This document shows positions 17,292 to 26,568 of a stretch of DNA of 64,000 nt, piece by piece. Both the position numbers and the translations under genes were made by a program. Position 1 is the stretch's first letter. Every line of letters begins with the position of its first letter. Source of the DNA: Bacteroidota bacterium (lineage in GTDB: Bacteria; Bacteroidota; Bacteroidia; Bacteroidales; F082). The notes under the pieces were generated by a model, which did not search any database, was not told the origin of the DNA, and saw only the letters and a program-made list of their open reading frames with translations. The stretch lies in the NCBI GenBank assembly GCA_013203805.1, contig JABMPH010000504.1, positions 1 to 64,000 on the forward strand, read 5' to 3'.

Positions 17292-19308
17292 TGCCCAGAT
17301 AAATTTTAATAGTAGCGGTTGTGCCAGTATGTGAATGCGATTCCATATTTAAATTACCATTGATGGTTCTGAGCCGATTGGTAATATTCATAATTCCTAT
17401 TCCTTCTTTTTTATTGTCATTGGGCATACCCTGGCCGTTGTCCTGCACTATGAATATGCAATTGTTATCAATCTTCATTAATTGTATGTCAACTTGGGTT
17501 GCATTTGAATGCTTTAAGATATTGTTTATCAATTCCTGCGCTATTCTATAAAGTCCTATTTCTATATTTTGAGGAAGCCTTGTTTTTAAGTTATAATGTT
17601 CGAACTTGCACTTTATCGAATTGCCGGCAAAACTTTTGTCGATAATATCCTGAAGGGCATCCACAAGCCCGAACTGTGTTAATGATTTTGGCATCATTTG
17701 ATGTGAAATTGACCTTGTTTCGTCACCAACATCAGTTATCATCAAACTGATTTTACTTAAATCTTTATCAAGTTTTGGGCTTACTTCCAATATTTTAGAA
17801 GCAATATTTTGAAAGTGGAGTTTTATTGCGCTTATTTGCTGACCAACACCATCATGCAGGTCTTTGGCAATTCTGCTACGCTCTTTTTCCTGTGCATCAA
17901 ATATTGCCCTAATCCCCGACTCACGTTCACTTATTATTGCAGCATCCTGTGCCACCTTTAGTTTGCTTTTTTTGCGTTGATATACAAATAGCACAAAGAA
18001 TATTGCGGCAATACCAATGCTTAATATGATAATAATTAACCTGTTACGATTTGATATTATAATTTCGGCAAGGGCATTTTCCTTTTCAAGCCGATCCCTG
18101 TTTGCGATTTCAGTGAGCAATTGGTTTTCTTTTTGTTCTGTTTCATATCTTACGCGCATATTGGCCACCTGGGATGTGTTTTCTGCATTTAGGATCGAGT
18201 CTTTGAGTTGACTATAAGCGCTGAAATACTGAAGCGATTTCTCGTACTGCCCCAATTTTGAATATAGTTCATGATTTCTGAAATAAACTTCAGTTAAAAA
18301 ATCTTTTTGTTTGAATTTTTGTGCGAAATAGAGAGCGCTGTCCAAGAGTATCTTAGCTTTATGGTATCTGTTTGTGTTGATGTAAATATTGGCAAGGTTG
18401 GTATATGAATTTGTTTTTACTGATTCATTATTAATATAGCTGATTGCTTCAAGAAGATATTTTTCGGCCTCAACATAATTTTTTTGCTGTACATAGGTAT
18501 TTCCAATGTTTGATAACCATTGAGATAAATAAGTATTTTCATCGCACTCTTTAAATATTTCAATGGCAATTTGATTGTAGTAATGTGCACTGTCGAATAT
18601 CGACATCTCATCAAATGCAATTCCAATTCTTCCGTAAATTAGCCCAAGTAAAGATGGGTCGTCGACATTGGGGGTCAAAAGCAAAGCTTTTTTTTGCCAT
18701 TCGATTGCAGTTGGGTTATCACCCATCTTGTTATAAATATGACCAATACCTGAAATTGTTTTACACATCTGAGTTGTGTCTTTTGATTTGTGATAAACCT
18801 CTAAAGCAAGCAGGTAATTAGCTAGGGCTTCTGGGTACAATCCCATGATTCGGAATTTATTGCCCCCGTTTTCAAAACTAAAACCTGCCCATGGATGATT
18901 TATCTCTGCCAGTACTTCGCCTGATAAGACATAGTAACGAAGAGCCGTATCAACATTGATATTATCTAAACTAAGTGCCAGAAACAAGTAGGCTTTTCCT
19001 TTACCTTCCTTAAAACCAATTTCATTTGATAGTTCAATGGCTTTTTTTGCATAGAGTATCGACTGAGTATCACCACTAATAAAATATTCACGCGAAATAT
19101 TGATGTAATTATCTACTCTTGCTTCATCTTCCAGTTCATTGCTTAATCTGATTAAACTATCAACTTTAGTTTGTGCAGTTGAACCAATAGAAATAATTAA
19201 TAAACCTATAATTAATAATACTTCTAGCAGTAACAATTTTAGATTTGGTCTTATAAAAATTAAGTTTGTAAAGGATTGTATGGATAGATTACTGTAGCAC
19301 ATAATCAT
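17284..19308 (-). CDS. TPR-containing sensor histidine kinase (NarX/HisKA_3 type)
   Basis: 674 residues. A hydrophobic segment at about 24-42 acts as a signal peptide or anchor, followed by a periplasmic or outer region of tetratricopeptide repeats (about 65-380). A second membrane helix lies at 424-443 (LIIIILSIGIAAIFFVLFVY) and a coiled linker leads to the dimerisation domain with phospho-accepting H485 in RIAKDLHDGVGQQISA. The HATPase domain has LYRIAQELINNILKHSNA, VQDNGQGM and GIGIMNITNRLRTING. Its partner is the adjacent regulator gene (8-base overlap), which is truncated, so the kinase may be orphaned or may signal to another regulator. TPR kinases of this type are common in Bacteroidota; ligands are unknown. 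Confidence 0.9.
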   Translation of the reverse strand: MIMCYSNLSIQSFTNLIFIRPNLKLLLLEVLLIIGLLIISIGSTAQTKVDSLIRLSNELEDEARVDNYINISREYFISGDTQSILYAKKAIELSNEIGFKEGKGKAYLFLALSLDNINVDTALRYYVLSGEVLAEINHPWAGFSFENGGNKFRIMGLYPEALANYLLALEVYHKSKDTTQMCKTISGIGHIYNKMGDNPTAIEWQKKALLLTPNVDDPSLLGLIYGRIGIAFDEMSIFDSAHYYNQIAIEIFKECDENTYLSQWLSNIGNTYVQQKNYVEAEKYLLEAISYINNESVKTNSYTNLANIYINTNRYHKAKILLDSALYFAQKFKQKDFLTEVYFRNHELYSKLGQYEKSLQYFSAYSQLKDSILNAENTSQVANMRVRYETEQKENQLLTEIANRDRLEKENALAEIIISNRNRLIIIILSIGIAAIFFVLFVYQRKKSKLKVAQDAAIISERESGIRAIFDAQEKERSRIAKDLHDGVGQQISAIKLHFQNIASKILEVSPKLDKDLSKISLMITDVGDETRSISHQMMPKSLTQFGLVDALQDIIDKSFAGNSIKCKFEHYNLKTRLPQNIEIGLYRIAQELINNILKHSNATQVDIQLMKIDNNCIFIVQDNGQGMPNDNKKEGIGIMNITNRLRTINGNLNMESHSHTGTTATIKIYLGNG

Positions 19309-19396
19309 TTTTTGAGGGGCGTGGCATCAAATTTAATGATTTTTTTTATATGAAATGATGAGTTTTCTTAATATGTTATAGAAGGGCCTGATTTAC

Positions 19397-19404
19397 TACA
19401 TTTG
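19397..19404 (+). promoter_or_regulatory. Possible -7 promoter element of the TlpA-like gene
   Basis: TACATTTG at 19397-19404 fits TAnnTTTG and lies 18 bases before the ATG at 19423. A -33 TTTG at the right distance is not evident. Confidence 0.4.
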
Positions 19405-19422
19405 TCACCAAATACTTTTAAT

Positions 19423-19962
19423 ATGAAAGAATTATTACTATCAATAGTGATCCTTTTTTTATTGCTGACCGTTGCATGTGATGAAAAAGTAGTACAGCAA
19501 GGCGATAGAGGTTACCATGTAAAAGTGGGAGATATGGTTGAAAATATTGAATTTAACTTAATAGATGGCTCAACACTATCAATGGATGATCTTAAAGGTA
19601 AAGTAGTTGTGCTACAGTTTACAGCTTCGTGGTGCTCCGTGTGTAGAAAGGAAATGCCATTTCTGGAAAAAGAAGTGTGGCAAGAGTTTAAGGATGATGA
19701 CTTTATTTTAATTGGAGTTGATTTGGATGAACCCTTGGACAAAGTTCAGACTTTTATAGAAAAGATGCAGACAACTTATCCCGTGGCTCTGGATCCTGGA
19801 GGTGAAATATACTACAAGTTTGCTTACGAGAATAGTGGCGTGACGCGTAATGTAGTAATTGGGAAAGATGGTAGAATTGCTTACCTAACACGTTTATTCG
19901 AAAGAGAAGAATTTGATAAAATGAAATTAAAGATCAACGAGCTGGTAGGTTCAACTAATTGA
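19423..19962 (+). CDS. TlpA-like thiol-disulfide oxidoreductase lipoprotein
   Basis: 179 residues from ATG at 19423-19425; this start gives a lipoprotein signal with lipobox LTVAC and lipidated Cys19, while the seven codons upstream begin only with TTG. The thioredoxin-fold AhpC/TSA-type domain has the redox motif WCSVC (Cys71, Cys74), preceded by GKVVVLQFTAS and followed by FILIGVDLDE and the cis-Pro strand TTYPVALDPGG. GVTRNVVIGKDGRIAYLTR is the usual C-terminal strand pair. It probably reduces or oxidises disulfides, or supports cytochrome maturation, on the periplasmic side. Its stop overlaps the stop of the minus-strand ORF 19955-20221 by 8 bases. Confidence 0.9.
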   Translation: MKELLLSIVILFLLLTVACDEKVVQQGDRGYHVKVGDMVENIEFNLIDGSTLSMDDLKGKVVVLQFTASWCSVCRKEMPFLEKEVWQEFKDDDFILIGVDLDEPLDKVQTFIEKMQTTYPVALDPGGEIYYKFAYENSGVTRNVVIGKDGRIAYLTRLFEREEFDKMKLKINELVGSTN

Positions 19963-20221
19963 ATTTAGCATCATACGCTTTTTCGAAAAGGGTTTTATTA
20001 GTAATTATTGAATACTTGTCAATACACTGTCCATCATTATTAAAATATACATCAGCATTATAGATAAAATCTGGTAGCTCAACAGCTGAAATACCTCCCT
20101 TAAGCCAATTACAGGTATAATATAGAAGTAACTTATCAGACTCCTGTGTAACAGAATTAAATGATTTTCCATTTTTCGCAATACCATCCAGAGAGCCTGT
20201 TATTTCAAAGTAATCATTTTC
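19955..20221 (-). CDS. Coding-like ORF without a canonical start codon, downstream of folA
   Basis: An 88-codon open frame ends at TAG 19955-19957. The peptide looks like a folded soluble protein: NDYFEITGSLDGIAKNGKSF, then LLLYYTCNWLKGGISAVELP, DFIYNADVYFNNDGQCIDKY and FEKAYDAKFN. An in-frame TAA lies at 20222-20224, directly before the first open codon (GAA), and there is no ATG, GTG or TTG near the beginning. The ATG that overlaps the folA stop is in another frame. The gene may use an unusual start, or a small indel or substitution may have destroyed the start. It lies in folA orientation, overlaps its end by 8 bases, and is probably co-transcribed. No family recognised. Confidence 0.45.
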   Translation of the reverse strand, partial: ENDYFEITGSLDGIAKNGKSFNSVTQESDKLLLYYTCNWLKGGISAVELPDFIYNADVYFNNDGQCIDKYSIITNKTLFEKAYDAKFN

Positions 20222-20705
20222 TTATGTATGTTTCAAATGTATAATTAAAGTCATTTTGAGGGTCATCATCAACATGTTCTTGTGATTGTAATTCCCAATC
20301 ATCTAACGATATTTCAGGGTAGTAAGTATCAGCTTCAAAATCTTTATGAACTCTTGTAATGTGTAATTTATCTGCGATGGGCATAAACTGATTGTATATT
20401 GATCCTCCCCCAATTATGAAGTTTTCACCTGTTGAATCCATCTTATTAATAGCATCCTCAATTGAATATGCCATAAGGCAGCCATCAATTACTTCATCGG
20501 CAACATCAGTAATAATCAGACTCGTACGATTAGGCAAAGGACGAACAGGAAGTGAATAATATGTTCTTTTTCCCATTACAATATAATGATCTTTGGTAAT
20601 TTCCTTAAAACGTTTTAAATCCTTTGATATGTGCCAAAGCAGATCATTATCTTTTCCAATTGCGTAATTTGATGCTATTGCTACTATTATTGATATTTTT
20701 TTCAT
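20214..20705 (-). CDS. folA: Dihydrofolate reductase
   Basis: 163 residues, full length for chromosomal DHFR. It reduces dihydrofolate to tetrahydrofolate with NADPH, regenerating folate consumed by thymidylate synthase. Seen are the N-terminal strand ISIIVAIASNYAIG, the substrate-binding LLWHISKDLKRFKEIT with the catalytic acid D29, the NADPH-binding VMGKRTYYSLP, RPLPNRTSLIIT, the FIIGGGSIYNQFM loop, and the C-terminal strand YTFETYIRK. It lies downstream of thyA in the same orientation, the standard thyA-folA pairing, separated by a 121-base intergenic region that contains a palindromic repeat. Confidence 0.97.
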   Translation of the reverse strand: MKKISIIVAIASNYAIGKDNDLLWHISKDLKRFKEITKDHYIVMGKRTYYSLPVRPLPNRTSLIITDVADEVIDGCLMAYSIEDAINKMDSTGENFIIGGGSIYNQFMPIADKLHITRVHKDFEADTYYPEISLDDWELQSQEHVDDDPQNDFNYTFETYIRK

Positions 20706-20721
20706 TTTGGTGAATTTTTTT

Positions 20722-20802
20722 TGTCATCCTGAGCGTTAGCGAAGGATCTTTTACTTTATTGTTTTGTAATGGTTTAGATTCTTCACTTAGTTCAGAATGT
20801 CA
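20722..20802. repeat. REP-like palindromic intergenic element
   Basis: Imperfect inverted repeat of 81 bases between thyA and folA. TGTCATCCTGAG (20722-20733) pairs with TTCAGAATGTCA (20791-20802) at 9 of 12 positions, and AGCGAAGGATCT pairs with AGATTCTTCACT (20776-20787) at 10 of 12. The TGTCATCCTGAGCG...GCGAAGGATCT sequence is a motif I know as recurrent in intergenic DNA of Bacteroidota genomes. A related piece lies at 55691-55734. Confidence 0.7.
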
Positions 20803-20826
20803 ATTGTTTCAAAATTGTTATACCAG

Positions 20827-21651
20827 TTAAACACTTATCTTACCCTTAATACCAGGATGTGAATTGTATCCTACTATTTTTATATCATCGTAGGAGAAAT
20901 CAAATATATTATTTATTGAAGAATGAAGTTCCAGTTTCGGTAATTCCATTGGCTCCCTACTCAGCTGTAACTTAACCTGATCAATGTGGTTTAAATAAAT
21001 ATGTGCATCACCAAAAGTATGAATGAAATCACCAGGCTCAAGGCCGGTAACTTTGGCAACCATCATCGTTAATAATGCATAAGATGCTATGTTGAACGGT
21101 ACTCCTAAGAATATATCTGCACTACGTTGATAAAGCTGACATGATAATTTTCCATCTGCCACATAAAACTGAAACCAAGCATGACAGGGTGGGAGAGCAG
21201 CTTTTCCATTTGCTACATTTTCAGAAAATGAAATGCTTGTGTCAGGTAATATACTTGGATTCCATGCTGCCACTATGAGCCGGCGACTATCGGGATTAGA
21301 ATTAATCTGATCAATTACATTTTTAATCTGATCGATTCCATCATTATTCCAGTTTCTCCACTGTGCACCGTAAACCGGACCAAGGTCTCCATTGCCATCA
21401 GCCCAATCGTTCCATATTTTCACGCCATTTTCCTGAAGATATTTTATGTTAGTATCTCCTGTTAGAAACCACAATAGTTCATAAATTATCGACTTTAAGT
21501 GTAGCTTTTTAGTGGTAACGATTGGAAATCCTTCACTTAAATCAAATCTCATCTGGTAGCCAAAAATGCTGATTGTTCCAGTACCTGTCCTGTCTTCCTT
21601 TCGATGGCCTTTATCTAGTACATATTGTAGTAATTCTTGGTATTGTTTCAT
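20827..21651 (-). CDS. thyA: Thymidylate synthase
   Basis: 274 residues from ATG at 21649-21651. The frame is open for 31 more codons upstream, but those residues have no counterpart in the family. It methylates dUMP to dTMP with methylenetetrahydrofolate. Motifs are [18 protein letters not shown], the [10 protein letters not shown] helix, [10 protein letters not shown], the arginine pair in [13 protein letters not shown], catalytic Cys156 in [33 protein letters not shown] and [10 protein letters not shown]. There is an insertion of about ten residues just before the catalytic Cys compared with E. coli ThyA, as in several other bacterial enzymes. It is followed by folA, which recycles the dihydrofolate produced. 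Confidence 0.97.
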   Translation of the reverse strand: MKQYQELLQYVLDKGHRKEDRTGTGTISIFGYQMRFDLSEGFPIVTTKKLHLKSIIYELLWFLTGDTNIKYLQENGVKIWNDWADGNGDLGPVYGAQWRNWNNDGIDQIKNVIDQINSNPDSRRLIVAAWNPSILPDTSISFSENVANGKAALPPCHAWFQFYVADGKLSCQLYQRSADIFLGVPFNIASYALLTMMVAKVTGLEPGDFIHTFGDAHIYLNHIDQVKLQLSREPMELPKLELHSSINNIFDFSYDDIKIVGYNSHPGIKGKISV

Positions 21652-21895
21652 TTTTGATAATAATTTACATTTCAGGTTGCAATTTTTAACCTTGAAATTG
21701 GCTAAAGATTTTAGTGCAAAAATTTGGTTCAAAGTTATTAACATAATCTAAAGTGATGTAAAAAATTATATCAAAAGTTATCCATATGATTATTTGCCTA
21801 CTAATCAAAATGTTATTGCTATACCAGGGTTTTAAATCTTGAAAAACTTAATTTGTTAATGTAGATTAAACGAAATTGAAACTGGCAATTAACTA

Positions 21896-21926
21896 TTTGA
21901 AAAGGAAATGGAAAAGTTTACATTTG
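21896..21926 (+). promoter_or_regulatory. Bacteroidota-type promoter of the nucleoside permease gene
   Basis: TTTG at 21896-21899, exactly 19 bases, then TACATTTG at 21919-21926: a full match to the TTTG-N19-TAnnTTTG consensus. Transcription should start around 21932, about 20 bases before the ATG at 21953. It is the clearest promoter in the window. Confidence 0.75.
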
Positions 21927-21952
21927 CCCATCATTTTTCTTAAGACATTATA

Positions 21953-23206
21953 ATGGGAATAAAGAATCGATTAATTGTAATGAACTTTCTCCAGTTTTTT
22001 ATTTGGGGAGCATGGCTGATCACCATCGGTGGATATTGGTTTCAGAATCGCCATTGGACTGGTACCGAATTTGGCGTAATTTTTTCAACAATGGGAATTG
22101 CATCGCTTTTTATGCCTGCCATAGCTGGAATTATTGCCGACCGATGGGTAAACGCTGAGAAATTACTTGGTATTTTCCACATAATTGGTGCTGTGGTGCT
22201 CTTTATGTTGCCCGAAGTAAATGACCCAACTACATTTTTCTGGGTAATGTTACTTAATATGATTTTTTACATGCCAACAATTTCTCTTGCCATAACTGTA
22301 GCATATTCGGCTTTAAATGGTGCTGGTTTGGAAGTAATAAAACATTATCCTCCAATTCGTGTATTTGGTACTATTGGTTTTATTGTGGCCATGTGGACAG
22401 TAAGTTTATTGAAAATAGAAACTTCAGCAATGCAATTTTATGTAGCTTCTGCTGCTTCATTGGGGCTGGGTCTTTTTTCGTTTACTCTTCCTAAGTGTAC
22501 CATAAATAAGAATGTAGTAAATAAAACATTTGTTGAGTCGTTAGGTTTAAAAGCATTCACCTTGTTTAAAAATAGCAAGATGGCTTTGTTTTTTATCTTT
22601 TCAATGTTATTGGGAGCATCCTTACAATTAACCAATGCTTACGGCGATACTTTTTTGCATGATTTTGCCAAAGTGCCCGAATATAAAGATCTATTGACTA
22701 TAGAATATCCTGCCATTATTATGTCCATTTCTCAAATGTCGGAAACATTGTTCATCTTGGCGATTCCATTTTTCCTGATGCGTTTTGGTATTAAAAAAGT
22801 AATGTTAATTAGTATGTTTGCATGGGTATTACGTTTCGCTCTTTTTGGTATGGGAAACCCTGCAGATGCTCTTTGGATGATTATACTTTCGAATATAATC
22901 TATGGAATGGCATTTGATTTCTTTAATATATCAGGGTCTTTATATGTTGAAACTCAAGCTGATTCAAGTATTCGTGCCAGTGCCCAAGGGGTTTTTATGA
23001 TGATGACAAACGGTTTTGGAGCTATACTTGGAAGTTGGAGTAGTGGGATAATTATTGATAATTTCTTTAAAGATGCTAATGGCCATTTCGAATGGCAGGG
23101 CATATGGCTAACATTTGCAGCTTACTCACTAGTTGTAGCAATAATGTTTGCAATATTATTTAAGCATAAGCATAATCCGGAAGCCATTAAACAAGTGGTA
23201 CATTAA
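21953..23206 (+). CDS. Nucleoside permease, NupG/XapB-type MFS transporter
   Basis: 417 residues with 12 predicted transmembrane helices. It belongs to the nucleoside:proton symporter family of the major facilitator superfamily. Family-like features are LQFFIWGAWLITIGGYWF at the start, GIASLFMPAIAGIIADRW (the loop 2-3 motif), NMIFYMPTISLAITVAYSAL, PPIRVFGTIGFIVAMW, GIKKVMLISMFAWVLRFALF and the GMAFDFFNISGSLYVE helix. It probably imports nucleosides across the inner membrane. It is divergent from thyA, and a strong promoter lies directly upstream. It converges with the gene at 23209, with only 2 bases between the stop codons. Confidence 0.88.
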   Translation: MGIKNRLIVMNFLQFFIWGAWLITIGGYWFQNRHWTGTEFGVIFSTMGIASLFMPAIAGIIADRWVNAEKLLGIFHIIGAVVLFMLPEVNDPTTFFWVMLLNMIFYMPTISLAITVAYSALNGAGLEVIKHYPPIRVFGTIGFIVAMWTVSLLKIETSAMQFYVASAASLGLGLFSFTLPKCTINKNVVNKTFVESLGLKAFTLFKNSKMALFFIFSMLLGASLQLTNAYGDTFLHDFAKVPEYKDLLTIEYPAIIMSISQMSETLFILAIPFFLMRFGIKKVMLISMFAWVLRFALFGMGNPADALWMIILSNIIYGMAFDFFNISGSLYVETQADSSIRASAQGVFMMMTNGFGAILGSWSSGIIIDNFFKDANGHFEWQGIWLTFAAYSLVVAIMFAILFKHKHNPEAIKQVVH

Positions 23207-23208
23207 AA

Positions 23209-23802
23209 TTAGATTTTTTTACGTCTTTTTATTTCATCTCTAATTTTTGATGCCTCTTCATAATTCTCATTTTCGACAGCTGTCTTAAGCATGTCCTCAA
23301 GTTCAGATATCAAATAGTCGGTAAAATCAGCGGATCCTTTTTCTTCTATCTCATCTTTTTCTATAGCCTCAGGATCATCACCAATAGGTTCGTCTTCAAG
23401 CATTATTCCGGCTTCATCAATTATATTTTGATAAGTAAATATTGAACAATTAAATCTCAACGAAAGAGCAACTGCATCCGATGTCCTGCTATCAATTTCT
23501 GTTCTTTCACCATCTTTCTCACAAATAAGCACTGAAAAGAAAATACCCTCCTCAAATTTATTTATTATAACCTCTTTTATTGTTATCTCGAATTGTTTTG
23601 CAAAATTAGTAAACAAGTCATGGGTGAGAGGGCGAGATGGTTTCATGTTCTCAAGTTCAATCGCAATTGCCTGTGCTTCACTGCTGCCAATAATTATCGG
23701 TAGTCGCTTTTTTTGCCCTGGTATGCCTAATATCAATGCATACGCTCCACTTTGTGACCTACTATAGGACATTCCAACAATTTCAAGCTTAACCTTCTTC
23801 AT
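23209..23802 (-). CDS. Bifunctional nuclease family protein (DUF151) with a UVR motif
   Basis: 197 residues. The DUF151/BFN domain (about 1-140) has GMSYSRSQSGAYALILG, LPIIIGSSEAQAIAIELE, RPLTHDLF and the signature IDSRTSDAVALSLRFNCSIF. The C-terminal 40 residues form a UVR/UvrB-C type helical hairpin (LEDMLKTAVENENYEEASKI). This BFN-UVR combination is common in Bacteroidota. Plant members have reported DNase and RNase activity; the bacterial role is not established. Soluble, cytoplasmic, no signal peptide. Confidence 0.85.
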   Translation of the reverse strand: MKKVKLEIVGMSYSRSQSGAYALILGIPGQKKRLPIIIGSSEAQAIAIELENMKPSRPLTHDLFTNFAKQFEITIKEVIINKFEEGIFFSVLICEKDGERTEIDSRTSDAVALSLRFNCSIFTYQNIIDEAGIMLEDEPIGDDPEAIEKDEIEEKGSADFTDYLISELEDMLKTAVENENYEEASKIRDEIKRRKKI

Positions 23803-24102
23803 ACTTTTCTAAATAATTGCTAAAATTATAAAACTTTTTACGGATGTGGAAAATATTCATTGTTTGTTTTTTTATAATTACTAACAAACAACTGTTCAAA
23901 TTATATTTATCAGTTATACAAGAGTATATGAGTCAATATTATAAGAGGGGTATTAGTTTTATATCCATTTATTTAAAATTGTTAATTGACTATTAATAAC
24001 AAAATTGATTATTATTAGTCAGATTAAATCATATTTTTTACTTTAGCCGACTTCTTTGCAATCGATTGATATTTGTAATTTAAATTAATTAATAAAGTAG
24101 TT
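23803..24102. other. Intergenic region between divergent genes
   Basis: 300 bases, very AT-rich, separating the DUF151 gene (-) from the pyrophosphatase gene (+), so it should hold promoters for both. A 9-base inverted repeat, TTGTTTGTT (23860-23868) and AACAAACAA (23883-23891), could be an operator or a hairpin. A weak -7-like TACTTTAG lies at 24039-24046. No ORF or RNA gene was recognised. Confidence 0.4.
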
Positions 24103-26544
24103 ATGAAAAAAATTCTTACGCTTTTTGCTTTGTTTTCCGCACCAATATTGGCATCGGCAAGTGAAGCTGATTTAGTAATTCCTGATGGTGTTAAAGACCA
24201 ATCAATTTTATATTGGGGATTCCTTATAACATTTGCTGGTTTTTTGTTCGGATTGTATCAATTCATGAAAGTGAAAAAGATTCGTGCTCATGAATCAATG
24301 CTTGATGTTGCGCATGTTATTTACGAAACAGGGAAAACTTATTTAATCCAACAAGGTAAATTTCTAGCAATTTTATTTGTTTTTATTGGATCTGCTGTTG
24401 CCTTCTATTTTGGATGGTTATCTGTTGATCCTAAAACCGGTGAACACTTGTTTGGTGTTGGTGGAGTATTGATGATATTAGGATGGACAGTTATTGGTAT
24501 CCTTGGTTCATACAGTGTAGCGTGGTTTGGTATTCGGATGAATACATTAGCAAACTCGCGTATGGCATTCGCATCGCTGGAAAGAAAACCTATTAAACTT
24601 CTTAACATTCCATTGAATGCCGGGATGAGTATTGGCGTTGTGCTTATTTCTCTTGAACTTATCATGATGCTTATCATATTACTATTTGTCCCTGGTGAAT
24701 ATGCAGGTGCAAGTTTTATTGGTTTTGCTATCGGTGAATCACTTGGTGCTTCAGTATTAAGAATTGCTGGTGGTATTTTTACAAAAATTGCAGATATTGG
24801 ATCTGATTTAATGAAGGTTATATTTAAAATTGGTGAAGATGATCCTCGTAATCCTGGTACTATTGCCGATTGTGTTGGTGATAACGCAGGTGATAGTGTT
24901 GGCCCAACAGCTGATGGTTTTGAAACCTATGGTGTAACAGGAGTTGCATTAATTTCATTTATTTTATTGGCAGTAACAAGTATTGACTATCAAATTCAGT
25001 TGTTAACATGGATATTCGTAATGCGTATCTTAATGATTGTAACATCTGTTGTTTCTTTCTGGATTAATGGAATAATTACTAAGGCGAAATATGAAAATGC
25101 AGATGATCTGGATTTTGAAAAACCTCTTACAAGTTTGGTTTGGATAACATCTTTACTCTCAATCATTGTAACATTCGTTGTTAGTTACCTTACAATTAAA
25201 GAGTTGCCAAATGACCTTTGGATCTCCCTATCGGTTATTATTAGTGCTGGTACACTAGGTGCTGCTTTAATTCCTGAGTTTACAAAACTTTTCACAAGTC
25301 CAAAATCAATACATGTACAGGAAGTGGTAGTTGCTTCTCAGGAAGGTGGAGCGTCATTAAATATATTATCAGGATTAGTTGCCGGTAACTTTAGTGCGTT
25401 TTGGAAAGGAATGGTGTTCTTTGCATTGATGTTTATTGCTTATTTTGCAAGTACTTATGGGTTAGACGATCTTATGATATATCCTTCGATTTTTGCTTTT
25501 GGTTTAGTAGCCTTTGGTATGTTAGGAATGGGACCTGTTACGATTGCAGTAGATAGTTACGGACCTGTAACTGATAATGCACAGTCAATATATGAGTTAT
25601 CATTAATTGAAGAAAACAGGGAAGAAACCATTGCTGAAATTGAAAGAGATTTTGGTTTTACACCTGATTTTGAAAAGTCGAAATACTACCTTGAAGCTAA
25701 TGATGGTGCCGGAAATACATTTAAAGCTACGGCAAAACCTGTTCTTATTGGTACTGCAGTAGTTGGTGCAACAACTATGATTTTTGCTTTGATCTTGGTA
25801 ATTGAACATACTTTACATGTGAAACCAGAGGAAATACTTAACCTGCTTAATCCTTATACGATAATGGGTTTCTTATTGGGTGGCTCTGTTATTTATTGGT
25901 TTACAGGAGCCTCTATTCAGGCTGTTACTACAGGTGCTGCGCGTGCTGTTGAGTTTATTAAAAATAACATTAATCTTGATCCAAATGCACCTAAAAAGGC
26001 AGATGTAGAAACCTCAAGAAAGGTTGTCCAAATTTGTACTGTGTATGCCCAAAAAGGAATGTGGAATATCTTTATTGCAATTTTCTCATTTGCCTTGGCA
26101 TTTGCCTTTCTATCCTCTCCATCGAAGTTAGTTGATGGCATGAATCATGCAGATGCTTTAAATGCATCATTACCTGTTTCTATGTTTGTAGCTTATTTGC
26201 TTTCAATTGCATTCTTTGGCCTATTCCAGGCGATATTTATGGCAAATGCAGGTGGATCATGGGACAATGCTAAAAAAGTTGTAGAAGTTGATATGAAGGA
26301 AAAAGGAACTCCATTGCACGATGCATCTGTTGTTGGTGATACTGTTGGCGATCCTTTTAAAGATACATCATCTGTTGCTCTTAATCCAGTAATTAAATTT
26401 ACAACTCTATTTGGATTGTTAGCAATGGAAATTGCTATATCTCCTCAGTTTAGATCTGTTGCACCTTATATTGGTGGTGTATTTTTAATAATTGCACTTT
26501 ACTTTGTGTACAGATCATTCTATAAAATGAGAATTAAAGGATAA
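24103..26544 (+). CDS. hppA: Membrane-bound ion-translocating pyrophosphatase (divergent, K+-independent type)
   Basis: 813 residues, about 16 membrane helices. It couples PPi hydrolysis to pumping of H+ or Na+ across the inner membrane. Conserved active-site parts are EDDPRNP at 245-251, CVGDNAGDSVGPTADGFETYG from 257, DSYGPVTDNAQ at 484-494, and VVGDTVGDPFKDTSSVALNP near the end. GNTFKA at 537-542 has Lys at the position where K+-dependent enzymes have Ala, which indicates a K+-independent enzyme. Unusual: the segment that is normally DxGADLxGKVE reads DIGSDLMKVIF here, so the usual Lys and Glu are absent and the loop is one residue shorter. This resembles a divergent subgroup of the family. 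Whether H+ or Na+ is pumped cannot be read from the sequence. A terminator follows at 26569. Confidence 0.92.
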   Translation: MKKILTLFALFSAPILASASEADLVIPDGVKDQSILYWGFLITFAGFLFGLYQFMKVKKIRAHESMLDVAHVIYETGKTYLIQQGKFLAILFVFIGSAVAFYFGWLSVDPKTGEHLFGVGGVLMILGWTVIGILGSYSVAWFGIRMNTLANSRMAFASLERKPIKLLNIPLNAGMSIGVVLISLELIMMLIILLFVPGEYAGASFIGFAIGESLGASVLRIAGGIFTKIADIGSDLMKVIFKIGEDDPRNPGTIADCVGDNAGDSVGPTADGFETYGVTGVALISFILLAVTSIDYQIQLLTWIFVMRILMIVTSVVSFWINGIITKAKYENADDLDFEKPLTSLVWITSLLSIIVTFVVSYLTIKELPNDLWISLSVIISAGTLGAALIPEFTKLFTSPKSIHVQEVVVASQEGGASLNILSGLVAGNFSAFWKGMVFFALMFIAYFASTYGLDDLMIYPSIFAFGLVAFGMLGMGPVTIAVDSYGPVTDNAQSIYELSLIEENREETIAEIERDFGFTPDFEKSKYYLEANDGAGNTFKATAKPVLIGTAVVGATTMIFALILVIEHTLHVKPEEILNLLNPYTIMGFLLGGSVIYWFTGASIQAVTTGAARAVEFIKNNINLDPNAPKKADVETSRKVVQICTVYAQKGMWNIFIAIFSFALAFAFLSSPSKLVDGMNHADALNASLPVSMFVAYLLSIAFFGLFQAIFMANAGGSWDNAKKVVEVDMKEKGTPLHDASVVGDTVGDPFKDTSSVALNPVIKFTTLFGLLAMEIAISPQFRSVAPYIGGVFLIIALYFVYRSFYKMRIKG

Positions 26545-26568
26545 TACCTGACAAACAATAATCTTTGA

